Shown in pieces: positions 21,649 through 32,839 of a stretch of DNA of 64,000 nucleotides. The stretch lies in the NCBI GenBank assembly GCA_036426205.1, contig WSYH01001257.1, forward strand, positions 1-64,000, in the 5' to 3' direction. The notes beneath the pieces are model-generated. The model did no database searches and had not been told where the DNA came from. It saw only the letters and a list, made by a program, of their open reading frames with translations. Made by a program: the position numbers and the translations under genes. Positions within the stretch are counted from its first letter, which is position 1. Every line of letters begins with the position of its first letter. This DNA is from Ascaphus truei. Its lineage: Eukaryota; Chordata; Amphibia; Anura; Ascaphidae.

Positions 21649-22614
21649 CCAACAGACCTGGACTCCGCCGAGGTGGGTCGACGCCTGAGCGAACACGATG
21701 GCCTGTTCAAGGAAGTAGAGAACTGTCTCTCCCAAAATAACCAGCGTATGGAAATGCTCCAAAATTCCCTGGGTACCATTTCGGAGCAACTCAAATCCCT
21801 TCTGTCCTCTCCCGAGGCTGCTGCCGCTCCTCCTGCTCCTATTTTCTCTCCGCCGGTACCTTTGACTCATTCCCCGGAACCTCGTCTACCTTCCCCCAAT
21901 CGCTATTCGGGAGAGCCTTCAGCATGCCGTGGCTTTCTGGCGCAGTGTTCCGTCCAATTTGAACTGTTACCCTCTCACTTCCCGACTCCTCGTTCCAAGG
22001 TTGCGTACATCTACTCTCTGCTGACCGATGACGCCCTGGCCTGGGCTACACCAATATGGGAGCATCGCCCGGAGCTGACCTCCAGCCTGGACCGGTTTTG
22101 TACTGAATTCCGGAAGGTGTTCGATACACCAGGAAGGAGGGTAACGGCCGCTTCTTCTTTCCTCAATGTTTTACAGGGTAATCGCTCGGTGGCACGCTAC
22201 GCACTGGAGTTTCGCACCATTTCCGCTGAAACAAAGTGGAATGATGAAGCACTCGCCGCAGTGTTTTGGCAGGGTTTGAATGACACCCTCAAAGACGAGC
22301 TGGCCGCACTGGAGCGCCCTACATCATTGGATGCACTCATCGCACTCAGTATCCGTATGGACCAGCGGCTTCAGGAGCGAAGAGTAGAGAAAGGAAAGCG
22401 TCTAAAAGGTACCCAATCCACTTTCTCTTCACATACAGCTCCAGGGGAGCCGTTTTGCCGTATCCTCCGAAGAACCCATGCAGTTGGGTGGAGCTCGCCT
22501 TTCGTTAACGGAAAGACTACGTCGCCGTCGGGCGGGTCTCTGCCTCTACTGCGGTAATGGTGGACACCTGGTGAGTACCTGTCCCTCCAAGTCGGGAAAC
22601 GCCAGCCCCCAGTG
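21640..22614 (+). pseudogene. chromovirus gag
   Basis: Gag starts at ATG 21640. It has an N-terminal coiled-coil-like segment (EHDGLFKEVENCLSQNNQ), a proline-rich linker, then the retrotransposon Gag/capsid domain (CRGFLAQCSVQFEL, AWATPIWE, RFCTEFRKVFD, YALEFRTIS, FWQGLNDTLKDELA), as in sushi elements and their domesticated relatives such as PEG10. After a frameshift near 22450 the CCHC knuckle CLYCGNGGHLVSTC can be read at about 22538-22579, ending with a stop at 22612-22614. Gag forms the particle and binds RNA. The frameshift separates capsid from knuckle. Confidence 0.88.
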
Positions 22615-23264
22615 AGTACTGGGAGAACTACACTGGGCATGGTAACCTCTCCTTTCTCTCCCAAACTACCATCTAAGATACTTCTTCCTATAACTCTATC
22701 AGGGGACTTTGGAGACATCTCTATGAGGGCCTTCCTAGACTCCGGTTCTGGTGGGAATTTCATTGATCAATCATTTGCGGAGAGACACCAGATCCCTCTG
22801 GTAGCCAAGGATTGGCCCGTAGGCCTTGAAGCCATTGACGGTAGGCCTTTGCAACCCGCATTTATCTCTCATCAGACCATTCCCCTCCGTCTTAAGATGT
22901 CAGGACACCATTTCGAACAAATTCAGTTGGATGCCATCCACACGCCGGCAGTAGACGTGATATTGGGTCTTCCATGGCTCCAGCACCATAATCCCCAGAT
23001 CGACTGGCTTCAGTCACAACCCCTCACCTGGAGAGATCGGTGTCAAGACACTTGTCTGGTTTCATCTAATGCCCTAGTAGCTGCCACACATCCGGAACCC
23101 AAGAATCCCCTTCTTCCGGACGCCTACTGGGAGTTCAGAGATGTCTTCGACAAGATTCAGGCGGAGGAATTACCACCCCATCGCGCCTACGATTGCCCGA
23201 TCGACCTTCTTCCTGGCGCGATTCCCCCCAGAGGTTGTACCTACCCACTTTCCCCCCCCCGAGA
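22612..23264 (+). pseudogene. chromovirus protease and pre-RT region
   Basis: The frame contains the retropepsin motif AFLDSGSGGNFID, with the catalytic D-S-G intact, and the flap/C-terminal motif DVILGLPWL. The pre-RT segment [18 protein letters not shown] follows. A frameshift at the run of C near 23253-23262 moves the reading to the next frame, where RT continues. The protease would cleave the polyprotein. It starts directly after the gag knuckle, as in sushi elements. Confidence 0.85.
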
Positions 23265-24560
23265 CCAAGGCGATGAAACTTTATATACAGGAGAACCTCC
23301 AGAGAGGCTTCATACGTAAGTCCTCTTCTCCAGCAGGAGCAGGTTTCTTTTTTGTAAAGAAAAAGGACGGCACACTTCGTCCTTGCATCGATTACCATGG
23401 TCTCAACAAGGTGACTGTCAAGAATCGGTATCCCCTTCCCTTGATTGCCGAACTTTTCGACAGGTTACAAGGCGCCACTATCTTTTCCAAACTAGATCTC
23501 CGTGGAGCCTACAATCTGGTCCGGATTCGTAAGGGAGATGAGTGGAAGACGGCCTTCAACACGCGTGATGGGCAATATGAGTGATGCCCTTTGGTCTCTG
23601 TAACGCGCCAGCTGTCTTCCAGGATTTTGTTAATGACGTCTTCAGAGATCTGCTGGATCAACACGTGGTGGTCTACCTAGATGACATCCTGATATTCTCG
23701 CAGAATCCCCTGGAACATACTCGGCATGTCAAACAAGTACTTCAGAGGTTACGGGAGAACCGACTGTTCGCAAAGCTTGAAAAATGCCAGTTCCATCAGT
23801 CATCGACGTCATTTTTGGGGTACATAATCTCCGACACAGGACTCGCGATGGATCCTACCAAGGTGGAAGCCGTCTTGAACTGGCCTCGCCCCCTCTCTTT
23901 GAAAGCGGTACAGAGGTTTTTAGGTTTTGCCAATTATTACCGCAGGTTCATAAAAAAAATTTCCTCGCTGGTCGCACACATCACGGCCCTCACTCAGAAG
24001 AACGCCAATCCCGCACTATGGTCCCCCGATGCCATCATGGCTTTTCAGGTTCTCAAGGAAGCCTTTGTCACAGCACCTATCTTGGTGCATCCTGATCCAG
24101 CACAGCCCTTCACTCTCGAGGTGGATGCGTCGTACATAGGGGCAGGGGCGATCTTATCTCAAAGGAAGAACCCACAGGCCAGACTGCATCCCTGCGCATT
24201 CTTTTCTAAAAAAAAATCTGCAGCCGAACGGAACTATGATGTGGGTAACCGTGAGCTCCTCGCGATCAAGATGACTTTGGAAGAGTGGCGACATCTATTG
24301 GAAGGCACTGAATACCCCGTCACCATCCTTACGGACCATAAGAACCTCTTATATATTGAGACTGCTCGCCGTCTGAGCGCTCGGCAGGCACGTTGGTCCC
24401 TTTTCTTCACCCGGTTCAACTTCCTGATTTCATATCTCCCGGGTTCCAAAAACACTAAAGCCGATGCACTGTCTCGTCAATTCTCTGTAGAGGACAAAAC
24501 CGAAGATCCCCAAGAGACTATCCTTCCTCCGAAATGTGTCCTGTCTGCCAGTACCTTTGA
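23258..24560 (+). pseudogene. chromovirus reverse transcriptase and RNase H
   Basis: RT blocks follow in order: [31 protein letters not shown], a stop at 23582-23584 where a small deletion removes the residues before MPFGLCNAPAVFQ, then the catalytic YLDDILIFS, FLGY and FANYYRRFI. RNase H shows LEVDASYIGAGAILS, ERNYDVGNRELLAIK, LTDHKNL and KADALSR. Apart from the frameshift and the short deletion, the catalytic residues are intact. Confidence 0.92.
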
Positions 24561-25957
24561 CGCACTATCAGAGATCACCAAGGTTCAAGATCAAATCCCG
24601 CAGGGTCTCAGGGTGCCAGTTGGACGACTTTTCACACCCCCTACCTTCCGTCAGAAGGTAATGCAATGGGGGCACGCTGCTAAAACGGCAGGTCATCCAG
24701 GGATCAAAAGGACTATTGACCTCCTGCAACGAACGTTTTGGTGGCCTAGCATGCGTAAGGACATTCAACATTTCGTCTCAGAATGTTCCACCTGCGCACA
24801 GAACAAGACTCCACGGAATAAACCCTCCGGGACTCCTGCAAACCCTCCCTATTCCCGATCGTCCTTGGGAACATCTCTCGATGGACTTTATTGTCGACCT
24901 ACCCAAATCCAAGGGTATGGACACTATATTAGTAGTGGTCGATCGCTTTTCTAAACAAGCGCACTTTATCCCACTTAAAGGTCTACCCAGTGCCCCTAAA
25001 CTTGCCGAAGTATTTGTCAAGGAGGTCTTCAGGCTCCATGGGTCACCTCAGACCATAGTTTCTGATCGGGGGTCGCAATTTGTTTCAAAATTCTGGAGGG
25101 CCTTCTGTAAAAAACTTAATGTGGCACTTCACTACTCCTCGGGATACCACCCACAGACCAATGGTCAAACTGAACGAACCAATCAGTCACTGGAGCAGTT
25201 CCTCCGTTGTTTCATATCGGACTCTCAGGACAATTGGCTCGACCTACTTCCTTGGGCGGAATTCGCTCACAATAATCTCAGGAATGAGTCCACATTACAA
25301 TCTCCATTCTTCTCTAATTTTGGCTTTCATCCCTCCACCCTTCCTCAGTCTGGGCCGAGTACAGGAGTTCCAGCCGCAGAAGAGAGGATTCGGGATCTTC
25401 AAGCTTCCTGGTCCAGGATTCGGGATAATCTCAAGCGGGCCACAGCCATGCAGAAAAAGCAGGCGGATCGGCATCGTCAGAGACCACCCGATTTCGTTCC
25501 AGGTCAGAAAGTATGGCTATCTACTAAGAACATACGCTTGAAGGTCACATCCCCAAAGCTGGCACCCCGATTTATCGGTCCATTCCCTATATTGAAGAGG
25601 ATCAATCCGGTTACCTACCGACTCAAACTACCTGCTACCATGAAGATTCCCTCCGCCTTTCATTGTTCTCTACTCAAACCGTTTGTACCCAATCCTCTGA
25701 TCCAACACATCACACCTTCCCCCAGACTTGTCAATGGACAAGAAGAGTTTGAGGTACAATCCATTCTAGATTCTCGCATCTCTAGAGGAGGCCTCCAGTA
25801 TTTGGTGCATTGGAGGGGTTTTGGACCCGAAGAAAGGGCATGGATTCCTCAAATCCAGGTACACGCCCCCAGGCTGGTACGGGCATTTCATTCTAAGTTT
25901 CCGCTTAAACCTGGTAAGGATCGTCCGGAGTCCGACCCTGAAGGGGGGGTACTGTAA
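24561..25957 (+). pseudogene. chromovirus integrase with chromodomain
   Basis: The zinc-binding domain reads GHPGIKRT…CSTCAQNK (HHCC). A frameshift near 24820-24850 moves to the frame with the catalytic core: LSMDFIVDLP, VSDRGSQFVSKFW and HPQTNGQTERTNQ carry the D, D and E residues. The GPY/F module is APRFIGPFPI, and the C-terminus is a chromodomain (QSILDSRISRGGLQYLVHWRG, truncated here to 20: YLVHWRGFGPEERAW). Chromodomains direct integration to chromatin marks. The stop codon TAA at 25955-25957 overlaps the first bases of the 3' LTR, so pol ends inside the LTR. Confidence 0.92.
25940..25949 (+). promoter_or_regulatory. polypurine tract of the chromovirus
   Basis: GAAGGGGGGG lies three bases before the 3' LTR start and is at the same time the end of the pol reading frame. 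Confidence 0.75.
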
Positions 25958-26683
25958 GGCCGCTGCCCGCTGCGGTTCCTACCTCGGCTGCCGGGGCGCG
26001 CGGCACCCGGTTACGTGGACCTCCTCTTCTTCCTGAACTCCCGGCAGCCCCTGCTGCCCATGCGCGCCGCCGTGGAAAGGCCGCGCGCGTGCCTACGGCT
26101 CCTGCCTTTCAGTCCGGCGAACTCAACCCGCCCCTTCCGTCGCGCGCGCGCCACTATGTCCATCTCTACTGCCGCCAATGTTATTGTTCCGTTCCCACCT
26201 GTTCTGCATCCTGCCTCAGCCTATCAGCGCTCTACCTACGTCTGACATCACCGCTGGAGGTTCTCATTGGTTCCTGTCAGTATTTAGTGCCTCCAGCCCT
26301 GAGCTGATTGCTGAGCATAGTCAGTCTCTAGTTGTGCTTGCTACAAGCTACTTCGCAGTCTGCTTTTGTCTTCCGTCACAGACCCTAGCCTGAACCTGGA
26401 CTCCCGATCTCTGGCACCCTCGAACCCCGGCTCGCTCAACGGACTTCTACCTTCTCCTCTCCTCGACCCTGGCTTTGGACACTGACTACTCCTGATCTCT
26501 CCTACCCCGGATCTGGCAAGTACCTCTACCACTCTACTCTCTCCTCTCCCGAACAAGGCGATCTACACGACTCTGCTTACCGGACCCGCTCACGCGGCTG
26601 TAGGGCGGTGGTTTTCCTGTATCCCCACCTCGGCCTCGCGGTCCAGTCCGGTTTGTGGTGAGCACTCTTATATTCCCGTGACA
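25953..26683 (+). repeat. 3' LTR of the chromovirus
   Basis: It is 731 bases, nearly identical to 20896-21637. The GCTGAGCATA start-site sequence recurs at about 26301-26310. Confidence 0.92.
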
Positions 26684-26688
26684 GTTAA

Positions 26689-27520
26689 CTTGTTTGTTAA
26701 TGACCTTGAGGTTGGTATTGAGAGCAAAGTCTCTATCTTTGCTGAAGACACTAAAGTGTGTAAGGTAATAGAATCAGAGCAGGATGTAATTTCTCTCAGG
26801 AAGGAATTGAAGAGACTGGAAATTTGGGCAGGTAAATGGCAGATGAGGTTTAATACAGATAAATGTAAGGTTATGCATTTGGGAAGCAAGAATAAACAGA
26901 CGATTTACAAATTAAATGGGGATAAATTAGGAGAATCCTTGATGGAGAAAGATTTAGGCGTGCTTGTAGACAGCAGGCTTAGCAATAGTGCTCAAAGTCA
27001 TGCAGTAGCTGTAAAGGCAAACAAGATCTTATCTTGCATTAAACGGGCAATGGATGGATGGGAAGTAAACATAGTTATGTCAATTTATAAAGCATTTAGA
27101 AGACCACACCTTGAATATGGAGTACAATTTTGGGCATCACTCCTTAGAAGATATTATGGAACTAGAGAAAGTGTAGAGAGCAATCAAATTAATAAAGAAG
27201 ATGGATAATCTGACATGAGAAGAGGCTAGCAAAATGAGAGTTGTTTACATTAGAAAAGAGGCATCTCAGAGGGGATATGTTAACTATATACAAATATATC
27301 CGGGGACAGTACAAGGAGCTTTCAAAAGAACTATTCATCCCAAGGGCAGTACAAAGTACACAAGGTCATCCCTTAAGGTTTAAGGAAAGGAATTTCAAGA
27401 GCAACAAAGGAAAGGGTTCTTTACAGTAAGGGCAGATAAAATGTGGAATTCACTACCTATGGAAACTGTGATGGCAGATAAAAAAAAAAGGTTAGACATA
27501 TTTTTAGAAAGGGAATGTAT
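26689..27520 (+). pseudogene. CR1 ORF2, RT remainder and C-terminus
   Basis: After the chromovirus the LINE RT resumes with LFVNDLEVGIES. The catalytic box reads FAEDTK, so the second aspartate's partner is altered from the usual FADDT. RFNTDKCKVMHLG, EKDLGVLVDS and YKAFRRPHLEYG follow. The C-terminal segment continues at 27241-27429 (RHLRGDMLTIYKYIRG) and beyond with MWNSLPMETV, typical of CR1 and L2 tails. Frameshifts near 27200 and 27430 and the Asp-to-Glu change show it is inactive. Confidence 0.85.
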
Positions 27521-27800
27521 ACAGGGATATACCTAATAAGTAAACATTTGAAGGATGTTGGATCCAGGGAGTAACCTGGTTGCCAAATCTTGGGAGTCAG
27601 GAAGGAATTTCTTTTTCCCCTTATGAGATACCATTGGATGATATTTCACTGGGGTTTTTTTGTTTCCTTCTTCTGGATCAATATGCTGTAAATACGGATA
27701 TAGGATAAAGTATCTGTCATCTGAATTTAGCATACTGTAGGTTGAACTTGATGGACGTATGTCTTTTTTCAATCTCATCTACTACAGTATGTAACTATGT
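27521..27800 (+). repeat. CR1 3' untranslated tail
   Basis: The stretch near 27730-27800 (GTTGAACTTGATGGACGTATG, then a T run, CAATCTCATCTACTACAG and GTAACTATG) has the look of CR1/L2 3' ends common in amphibian genomes, used as the template for priming. Confidence 0.65.
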
Positions 27801-27974
27801 TTTTTACCGCAAATGTTTTGCGGGTTTTGGCTACTACATTAATAATACATCAAGGACTACTGGAGGTCATATACACAAATACTATACTCTGCTAGTAATA
27901 ATATACTAGATTAGCTCATTTCCAGTTGTTACACCTGTGTTGTGTAAAATAAAGTTTGGCAATTGACATACATA

Positions 27975-28890
27975 CAAATCACCATCTTGTCTTTGCTATT
28001 ACTAGGTAAATATTTCCTGTTGGTTTAATATGATCACATTACATCAGTTTTGGTAAAGTCAAGTTTGTCCATAAGCATACAGTACAGATTTGCTAATAAC
28101 CACATCATCATCATCTTCTCTCTGCTACTACAAGCAATCGTTTCCTGTTGGTTTAATGATTCCACATTACACCAGTTTTGGGTAAATTCCCGTTTGGTAA
28201 TTTGCGTTGTCAATTAGGCAAGTAACTACTTGCTTAAAAAGAATAATAGCACCATCTTCTCTATGCTAGTACTAACCAATAATGTCCTTTTTGTTTAATA
28301 CTATTAAATTACACCAGATCGTGTTCGTTTAAGTAATGATTGGCATATTTACAGATAATATAATATTATCATTTTCTCTCTGCTAGTGCTAGCCACTAAT
28401 ATTTCCTATTGGTTTAATACAGTCACATTAAACAGGCATTAGGTAAATAGTTTGGCTTTCTGTAGATGTCACCATTTACTTTCTGCTAGTATGCTAAGTA
28501 ATAATCTCCATCAGGTTGAACACTGCTCTGTTAGCACAACCTAACCAGTATGTGGTTACATTTTTAACTGACATACAGATAAGAACAGATAGCACCAGAA
28601 CATTCTGATGGAGAACCAGGCAATGATTTCCAGCTAGTTTAACACCATTATATTACAGCAGTGTTGCCTAAAGTCAAGTTTGGCTTTAAGATATAGCACC
28701 ATCTTCTCTCTGCTAGTACTAGTCAATCTTTTTTTCAGTTGGTTTAACATTACACCAGGGTTGTGGTAAAGTCACGATTGGCATAAGATACTAGCCTCAT
28801 CTCATTTCTGCTAGTACTAGCCTATAGTTTAATGTTGATTAAACAATATCACATTACACCGGTATTGCGCATACTTTTGGTATACAGATA
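27975..28890 (+). repeat. degenerate tandem repeat, about 8 units of 100-130 bases
   Basis: Each unit holds, in order, CACCATCTTCTCTCTGCTAG, TACTAGCCAAT, TTTCCTGTTGGTTTAAT, CACATTACACCAG and GGTAAAGTCAAGTTTGGC, with substitutions and indels. Units begin near 27981, 28110, 28250, 28370, 28468, 28690 and 28796. It is an old minisatellite or satellite block without coding potential. Confidence 0.65.
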
Positions 28891-29194
28891 GTATTAGATC
28901 ATGCAATAATTTCAATTTTTTAAAGTTTTTCATTTCAAGTATATTTATGTTGTCTAATTGTTTTTTTTATTATTTTATAAAATCATGATACAAATTTTCA
29001 TGCTTAATATGATTTTTACAGGTTTGACAATTTTTTCCTAATTTGGAAAAAACACAAAACCAAATCCAGTTTGAGCAAATTCAACTACAAATCGAAAACA
29101 CAATACATTTTTACAACCAAAATTACAGTCTTAATACAATTTTTAAAAGACTAATACCATAACACTTTTCTTCAGTACAAAGTCAGTAAAAATA

Positions 29195-29556
29195 TGTATT
29201 TAGAAAGTCAGTAATGGATGTATTTATAGGCCACAAGCACCATACCAGGATGTACTGTATTACCCAGAATGACAATATTTAAAGAGACACAAACATTACA
29301 AATCAAAGAGCAAATTCACTTATAAAAATGCACTAAAAGCAAATCCTTCATTCAGACCACTCAGTGCTACTGTGTTCCTAATCTATAAATACAGTGAATG
29401 TCTAATGAACTGGATATACTCTTTACAGGCCACCAGCAGAATACCAGGATGTATTACCAAGATTTTTAAAGATGCAGCATACAGACATTAAAAATCAAAA
29501 TAGCAAATTCACTTATACTGAAAGAATGCACTAAAAGCAAAGCTCTCATTCATTGA
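29195..29556 (+). repeat. two-copy tandem duplication, about 200-base unit
   Basis: About 29205-29350 and 29405-29556 share GGCCAC-AGCA-CATACCAGG, CAAATTCACTTATA and ATGCACTAAAAGCAAA in the same order. The surrounding 28890-29560 is AT-rich with nothing else recognised. Confidence 0.5.
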
Positions 29557-29564
29557 GATATTCA

Positions 29565-29745
29565 CAGAGATATTTTGCAGACACAGGTCCCTGCCACATG
29601 GAGCTTACAATCTATTTTTTGTTGCCTGAGGCACAGAGAGATAAAGTGACTTGCCCAAGGTTCCGACACCAGGAATTGAACCAGATTTCCCCTGCTTTCA
29701 ATTTAATGCCAGTCAGTGTCTTCACTCACTGAGCCTCCTTCTTCC
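29565..29745 (-). mobile_element. tRNA-derived SINE with MIR/CORE-like centre
   Basis: Read on the minus strand it has GAGTGAAGACACTGACTGGC, the pol III B-box GGTTCAATTCC, the CORE-like CTTGGGCAAGTCACTTTATC and TTGTAAGCTCCATG. It is the same family as 47155-47432. The 3' end is truncated. Confidence 0.75.
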
Positions 29746-30154
29746 TTAAGATTTTCTGGTCTGAAGTTTGATGGATAGTTGGCTTTTGAGGGTGGCCCTT
29801 TACTTGTCATGCAGTTTTTCCTGGACTGTGTCGACCCTCAAGATGGTGATGGTGATATGTTACCGTTGTATCAGTCTCTAATGATTCTCCTCCCAAAGTA
29901 TGAGTACTCATCCCAGTACTACGGTTATATGATGATAATACTTTCAAACATTTGGCCTTATTATGCGCATTTATTGATTGACTGACTGAGTGCAATTATT
30001 TAGACTTTACACTTGGAAAGATTACTGTCTCTGCTATCTATGGATGAATGGTACATTGATCCCTTTTGGGTTTGCAAATCTATATATGATTGAATTAGTT
30101 TGATCTTGATGCTGTCTCTACTTGCACTTTATTTCTAGCTGTAACTCCCTGTAA
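29746..30154. other. AT-rich spacer
   Basis: No gene or repeat is recognised. A 68-codon frame at 29779-29985 has no supporting features. Confidence 0.4.
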
Positions 30155-30415
30155 ATATCACATTGGAAAAAGTTAGCCCATATATAAATACACACAATAA
30201 AATTAATGGCACTGTCAGTTGACTCATAATTTAATTGATATACCGCCAAATCATCAGAAAAAACATGTACAGTACAGGAGATAGTAACCAGTACATGTTT
30301 TTCTGATGATTTGGAGGTATATCAATTAAATTAGGAGTCAACTAACACATTGCCTTTGATTTTTATTGTGTGTATTTATACTGTATTTGGGCTGAATTTT
30401 TCCAATGTGATATTT
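30155..30415. repeat. inverted repeat (foldback), arms about 115 bases
   Basis: The left arm 30155-30275 pairs with 30290-30412. Matching blocks include CACATTGGAAAAA with TTTTTCCAATGTG and AATTGATATACC with GGTATATCAATT. A hairpin of this size would fit a foldback MITE; flanking duplications are not clear. Confidence 0.65.
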
Positions 30416-30441
30416 ATTGATACATTTTTATACTTGTTGAT

Positions 30442-30517
30442 ACAGATGCAGATGATGCAGAGCACAGCAAAGTACAGGATCCTGTACTTTGCTGTGCTCT
30501 GCATCATCTGCATCTGT
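30442..30517. repeat. perfect 76-base palindrome
   Basis: The two 38-base halves are exact reverse complements meeting at GGA/TCC (30479/30480), with no spacer. It lies 27 bases beyond the preceding foldback. Confidence 0.9.
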
Positions 30518-31170
30518 GGCTACCATATCCTTTCCTACCTGCAGAAGCACGCACCCTGGAAGGCTACAAGGGCATGGTCACGTGAGTTGGTACTTTAATT
30601 GTACTTTGGGGTATTTTATTGGTGTTATCAGGCAGTTGTCAGACCCAGTCCACATTGGTAGTGAGGGGGTGGGGCTCATATATCTCCATCACCCACACTT
30701 ACCAGGACATTATATTTGGTCATAGACACTCATGCTCACCCATATATACCTCATTACTCACCTTTATACCTGCACCTAGCCATCTTCAATCAAGCATTCA
30801 TTGCATCATAGATGTATAACCATCACGGTCATTAGAGCACTATTATTGAACTCTGTTCACCTACCCTATACTTGTTGATACATTGAATACTAATAGAAGG
30901 CCATTCATGAGTGCATAGTTTATGCGATTTATTTTATATTTTTGCATTTCTTCAGTATACCTGACTGTTTTCACTATTCATATTACAGATCTTCGACTCT
31001 CATTCAATACGCTGCAATGTCACTTCATGTGTTGGAGAATAGATCGTTTAAGTCCCCATTCACTGGAATTGAGCTTATCTCTTCATCAACATATATATAT
31101 ATATATACAGACGAGACAACGAATATTCTTAAACTTGCCTTAAACTAGCCAGGTACATGTACATGCTGAT

Positions 31171-31321
31171 ACATTTCAGTGACATTTCTGCAGAGGCTAA
31201 TGGCCCATCGGATTAACACAGCAGGGGTCCCTGGCAGTCCCATTCAGTTTGAATGGGACTGCCAGGGACCCCGCTGTTAATCCGATGGGCCATTAGCTCT
31301 GCAGAAATGTCACTGAAATGT
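31171..31321. repeat. inverted repeat with 76- and 72-base arms and a 3-base loop
   Basis: Arm 31171-31246 pairs almost perfectly with 31250-31321 around the loop GTT. Weaker pairing (GGTACATG and CATGTACC) continues outside both arms. Confidence 0.8.
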
Positions 31322-31339
31322 TTCAGCTGTACCAGCATG

Positions 31340-31740
31340 TACCCAGCATGTACCTGGGTCTTGTTGGTGATTGCCACTGGTTTGTTTTAGAATAACCATG
31401 CCTGGTTACTGCTGTGGTTGATACCTGCCTGGTGTATTTGGATCATTAAGATCCCTATTTTATTGTAAGTCTTTGTGCTTATTTTATGTCCCTATAAAAA
31501 CTTTATACTTTAAGAACATTTATTGATTAATTTTCTCTCTCTTTTTTGCGCCCCCATTTGTTTGTTTGTTTATGTTTGAGCCTTCTCTAGCCCCGCTGAT
31601 CACGGGATCCGGGGAACAGCACCAAGAGGGATTTGGGAGAAAAAATCTTGGACGGCCAGCGCGCATTTACCATTGTACTGTACCCAGCATGTACCTGGGT
31701 CTTGTTGGTGATTGCCACTGGTTTGTTTTAGAATAACCAT
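31340..31740 (+). repeat. 60-base identical direct repeat pair (31340-31399 and 31681-31740)
   Basis: Both copies start TACCCAGCATGTACCTGGG and end TAGAATAACCAT without difference. 281 bases separate them. They may be ends of a duplicated foldback unit. Confidence 0.8.
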
Positions 31741-31749
31741 CGGCACTAC

Positions 31750-31797
31750 AGTATATATATATATTTATATATATATATTTATATATATATATATATG
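31750..31797. repeat. (TA)n microsatellite
   Basis: Alternating TA with TTT interruptions. Confidence 0.9.
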
Positions 31798-32839
31798 TGT
31801 ACTGTATCTAGAATGTCAGCAAAGAACACATTAAATAGAATTAGAGACAAAACAATGTGTCCAGAAAATTCTCACACTCTGATGCTTCTGTTCCTCACTA
31901 TATTCATATACTGTATGGTCAAATTATTATTTTATGTAATAAATAAGCATGCCTTACATTATTGTAAGTTATTAGATTTGTCTATACCTAAAGTCACTGA
32001 AGTCAAATAAAAATATCACAGCTCTTTGGAACATTATGAGGTTTGTGCTGGATGCTAATGATTTCTTACTTACATTTTATCCATCATGGAGATTGTATTA
32101 ATGAGTTTACATCCCCTCATGCCAATGTTTACCTGTCTGACATTGGTGTCAGTCTCCTATTTACTATACAGAAAAAGCTTATTTAATTTCACACACAATG
32201 TACAACAACTATTTTTTAGCCACTTTGCCCACTGGATACAAGCATCAATATGTCATCACTTTTTGTACAGCACATCTACCTGCCATCACGTACCTGCTCA
32301 GGTAGATTCAGCCTGTTCTGTTCTATGTTTACTCACAGCTGGGACTTTATATTTTTTGGATCCTGTAAGTTCCCTGGGGCTCCTGAGAACTCAGAATAAC
32401 AAACACCCAGACAGCCTGTAAGAGATTTAACCATTTCAGCACTAAAGCTGTTTGTAATCTCCTGTGGAAAAGAAAATTAATATTATCGTTATCATTATAA
32501 AAAACAATAAAAGAGTGTCTTCAGATACAGTATTATTTTCGATAATACGTCATATTATTTTATGTGCTAAAATTGACTTGTTCATCAATATACTAACTGT
32601 TATTTGTTTTATTTCAGAGCTCCTCTCAACATAATGTTTATATATTTTTTTATTATTGTTTTTTATTAAAGGTCTAATATAGTTACTCTGTTTTTTAAAT
32701 AAATTGCTAGCAGCATGTGAATGGTTAAGTGGCAGGTTCTGTTTGGCCTTTTCACTGGTGTCTGCACGGTCTAAATATTCACACAGGTGTGTGAATGTGC
32801 TGACTGAGATGTGATTGGAGGTGGGTTTCATCCCACGTA
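31798..32839. other. AT-rich non-coding region with one dispersed repeat
   Basis: 32393-32480 recurs in inverted orientation at 62545-62635 (shared blocks GACAGCCTGTAAGAGATTTA and CAGCACTAAAGCTGTTTGTA). Short frames here show no protein similarity. Confidence 0.5.

Larger units (their letters stand above)
20896..26683 (+). mobile_element. chromovirus (sushi-type Ty3/Gypsy) inserted in CR1
   Basis: Two LTRs (20896-21637 and 25953-26683) are flanked by the 5-base duplication GTTAA (20891-20895 and 26684-26688). The order inside is gag, zinc knuckle, protease, RT, RNase H, integrase and chromodomain. By eye the LTRs differ by about ten substitutions and one indel of about 12 bases, so this is one of the youngest elements here. 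It is GC-richer than its surroundings. Pol has three breaks, so this copy is probably inactive. Confidence 0.93.
17790..27800 (+). mobile_element. CR1-type non-LTR retrotransposon (LINE), interrupted twice
   Basis: ORF1 (17801-18618), ORF2 endonuclease and RT (18976-20890, resuming at 26689-27520) and a 3' tail lie in order on the plus strand. A hAT-like MITE (19301-19715) and a chromovirus (20896-26683) are inserted. Without them the LINE is about 3.8 kb. Several stops and frameshifts inactivate it. Confidence 0.85.
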
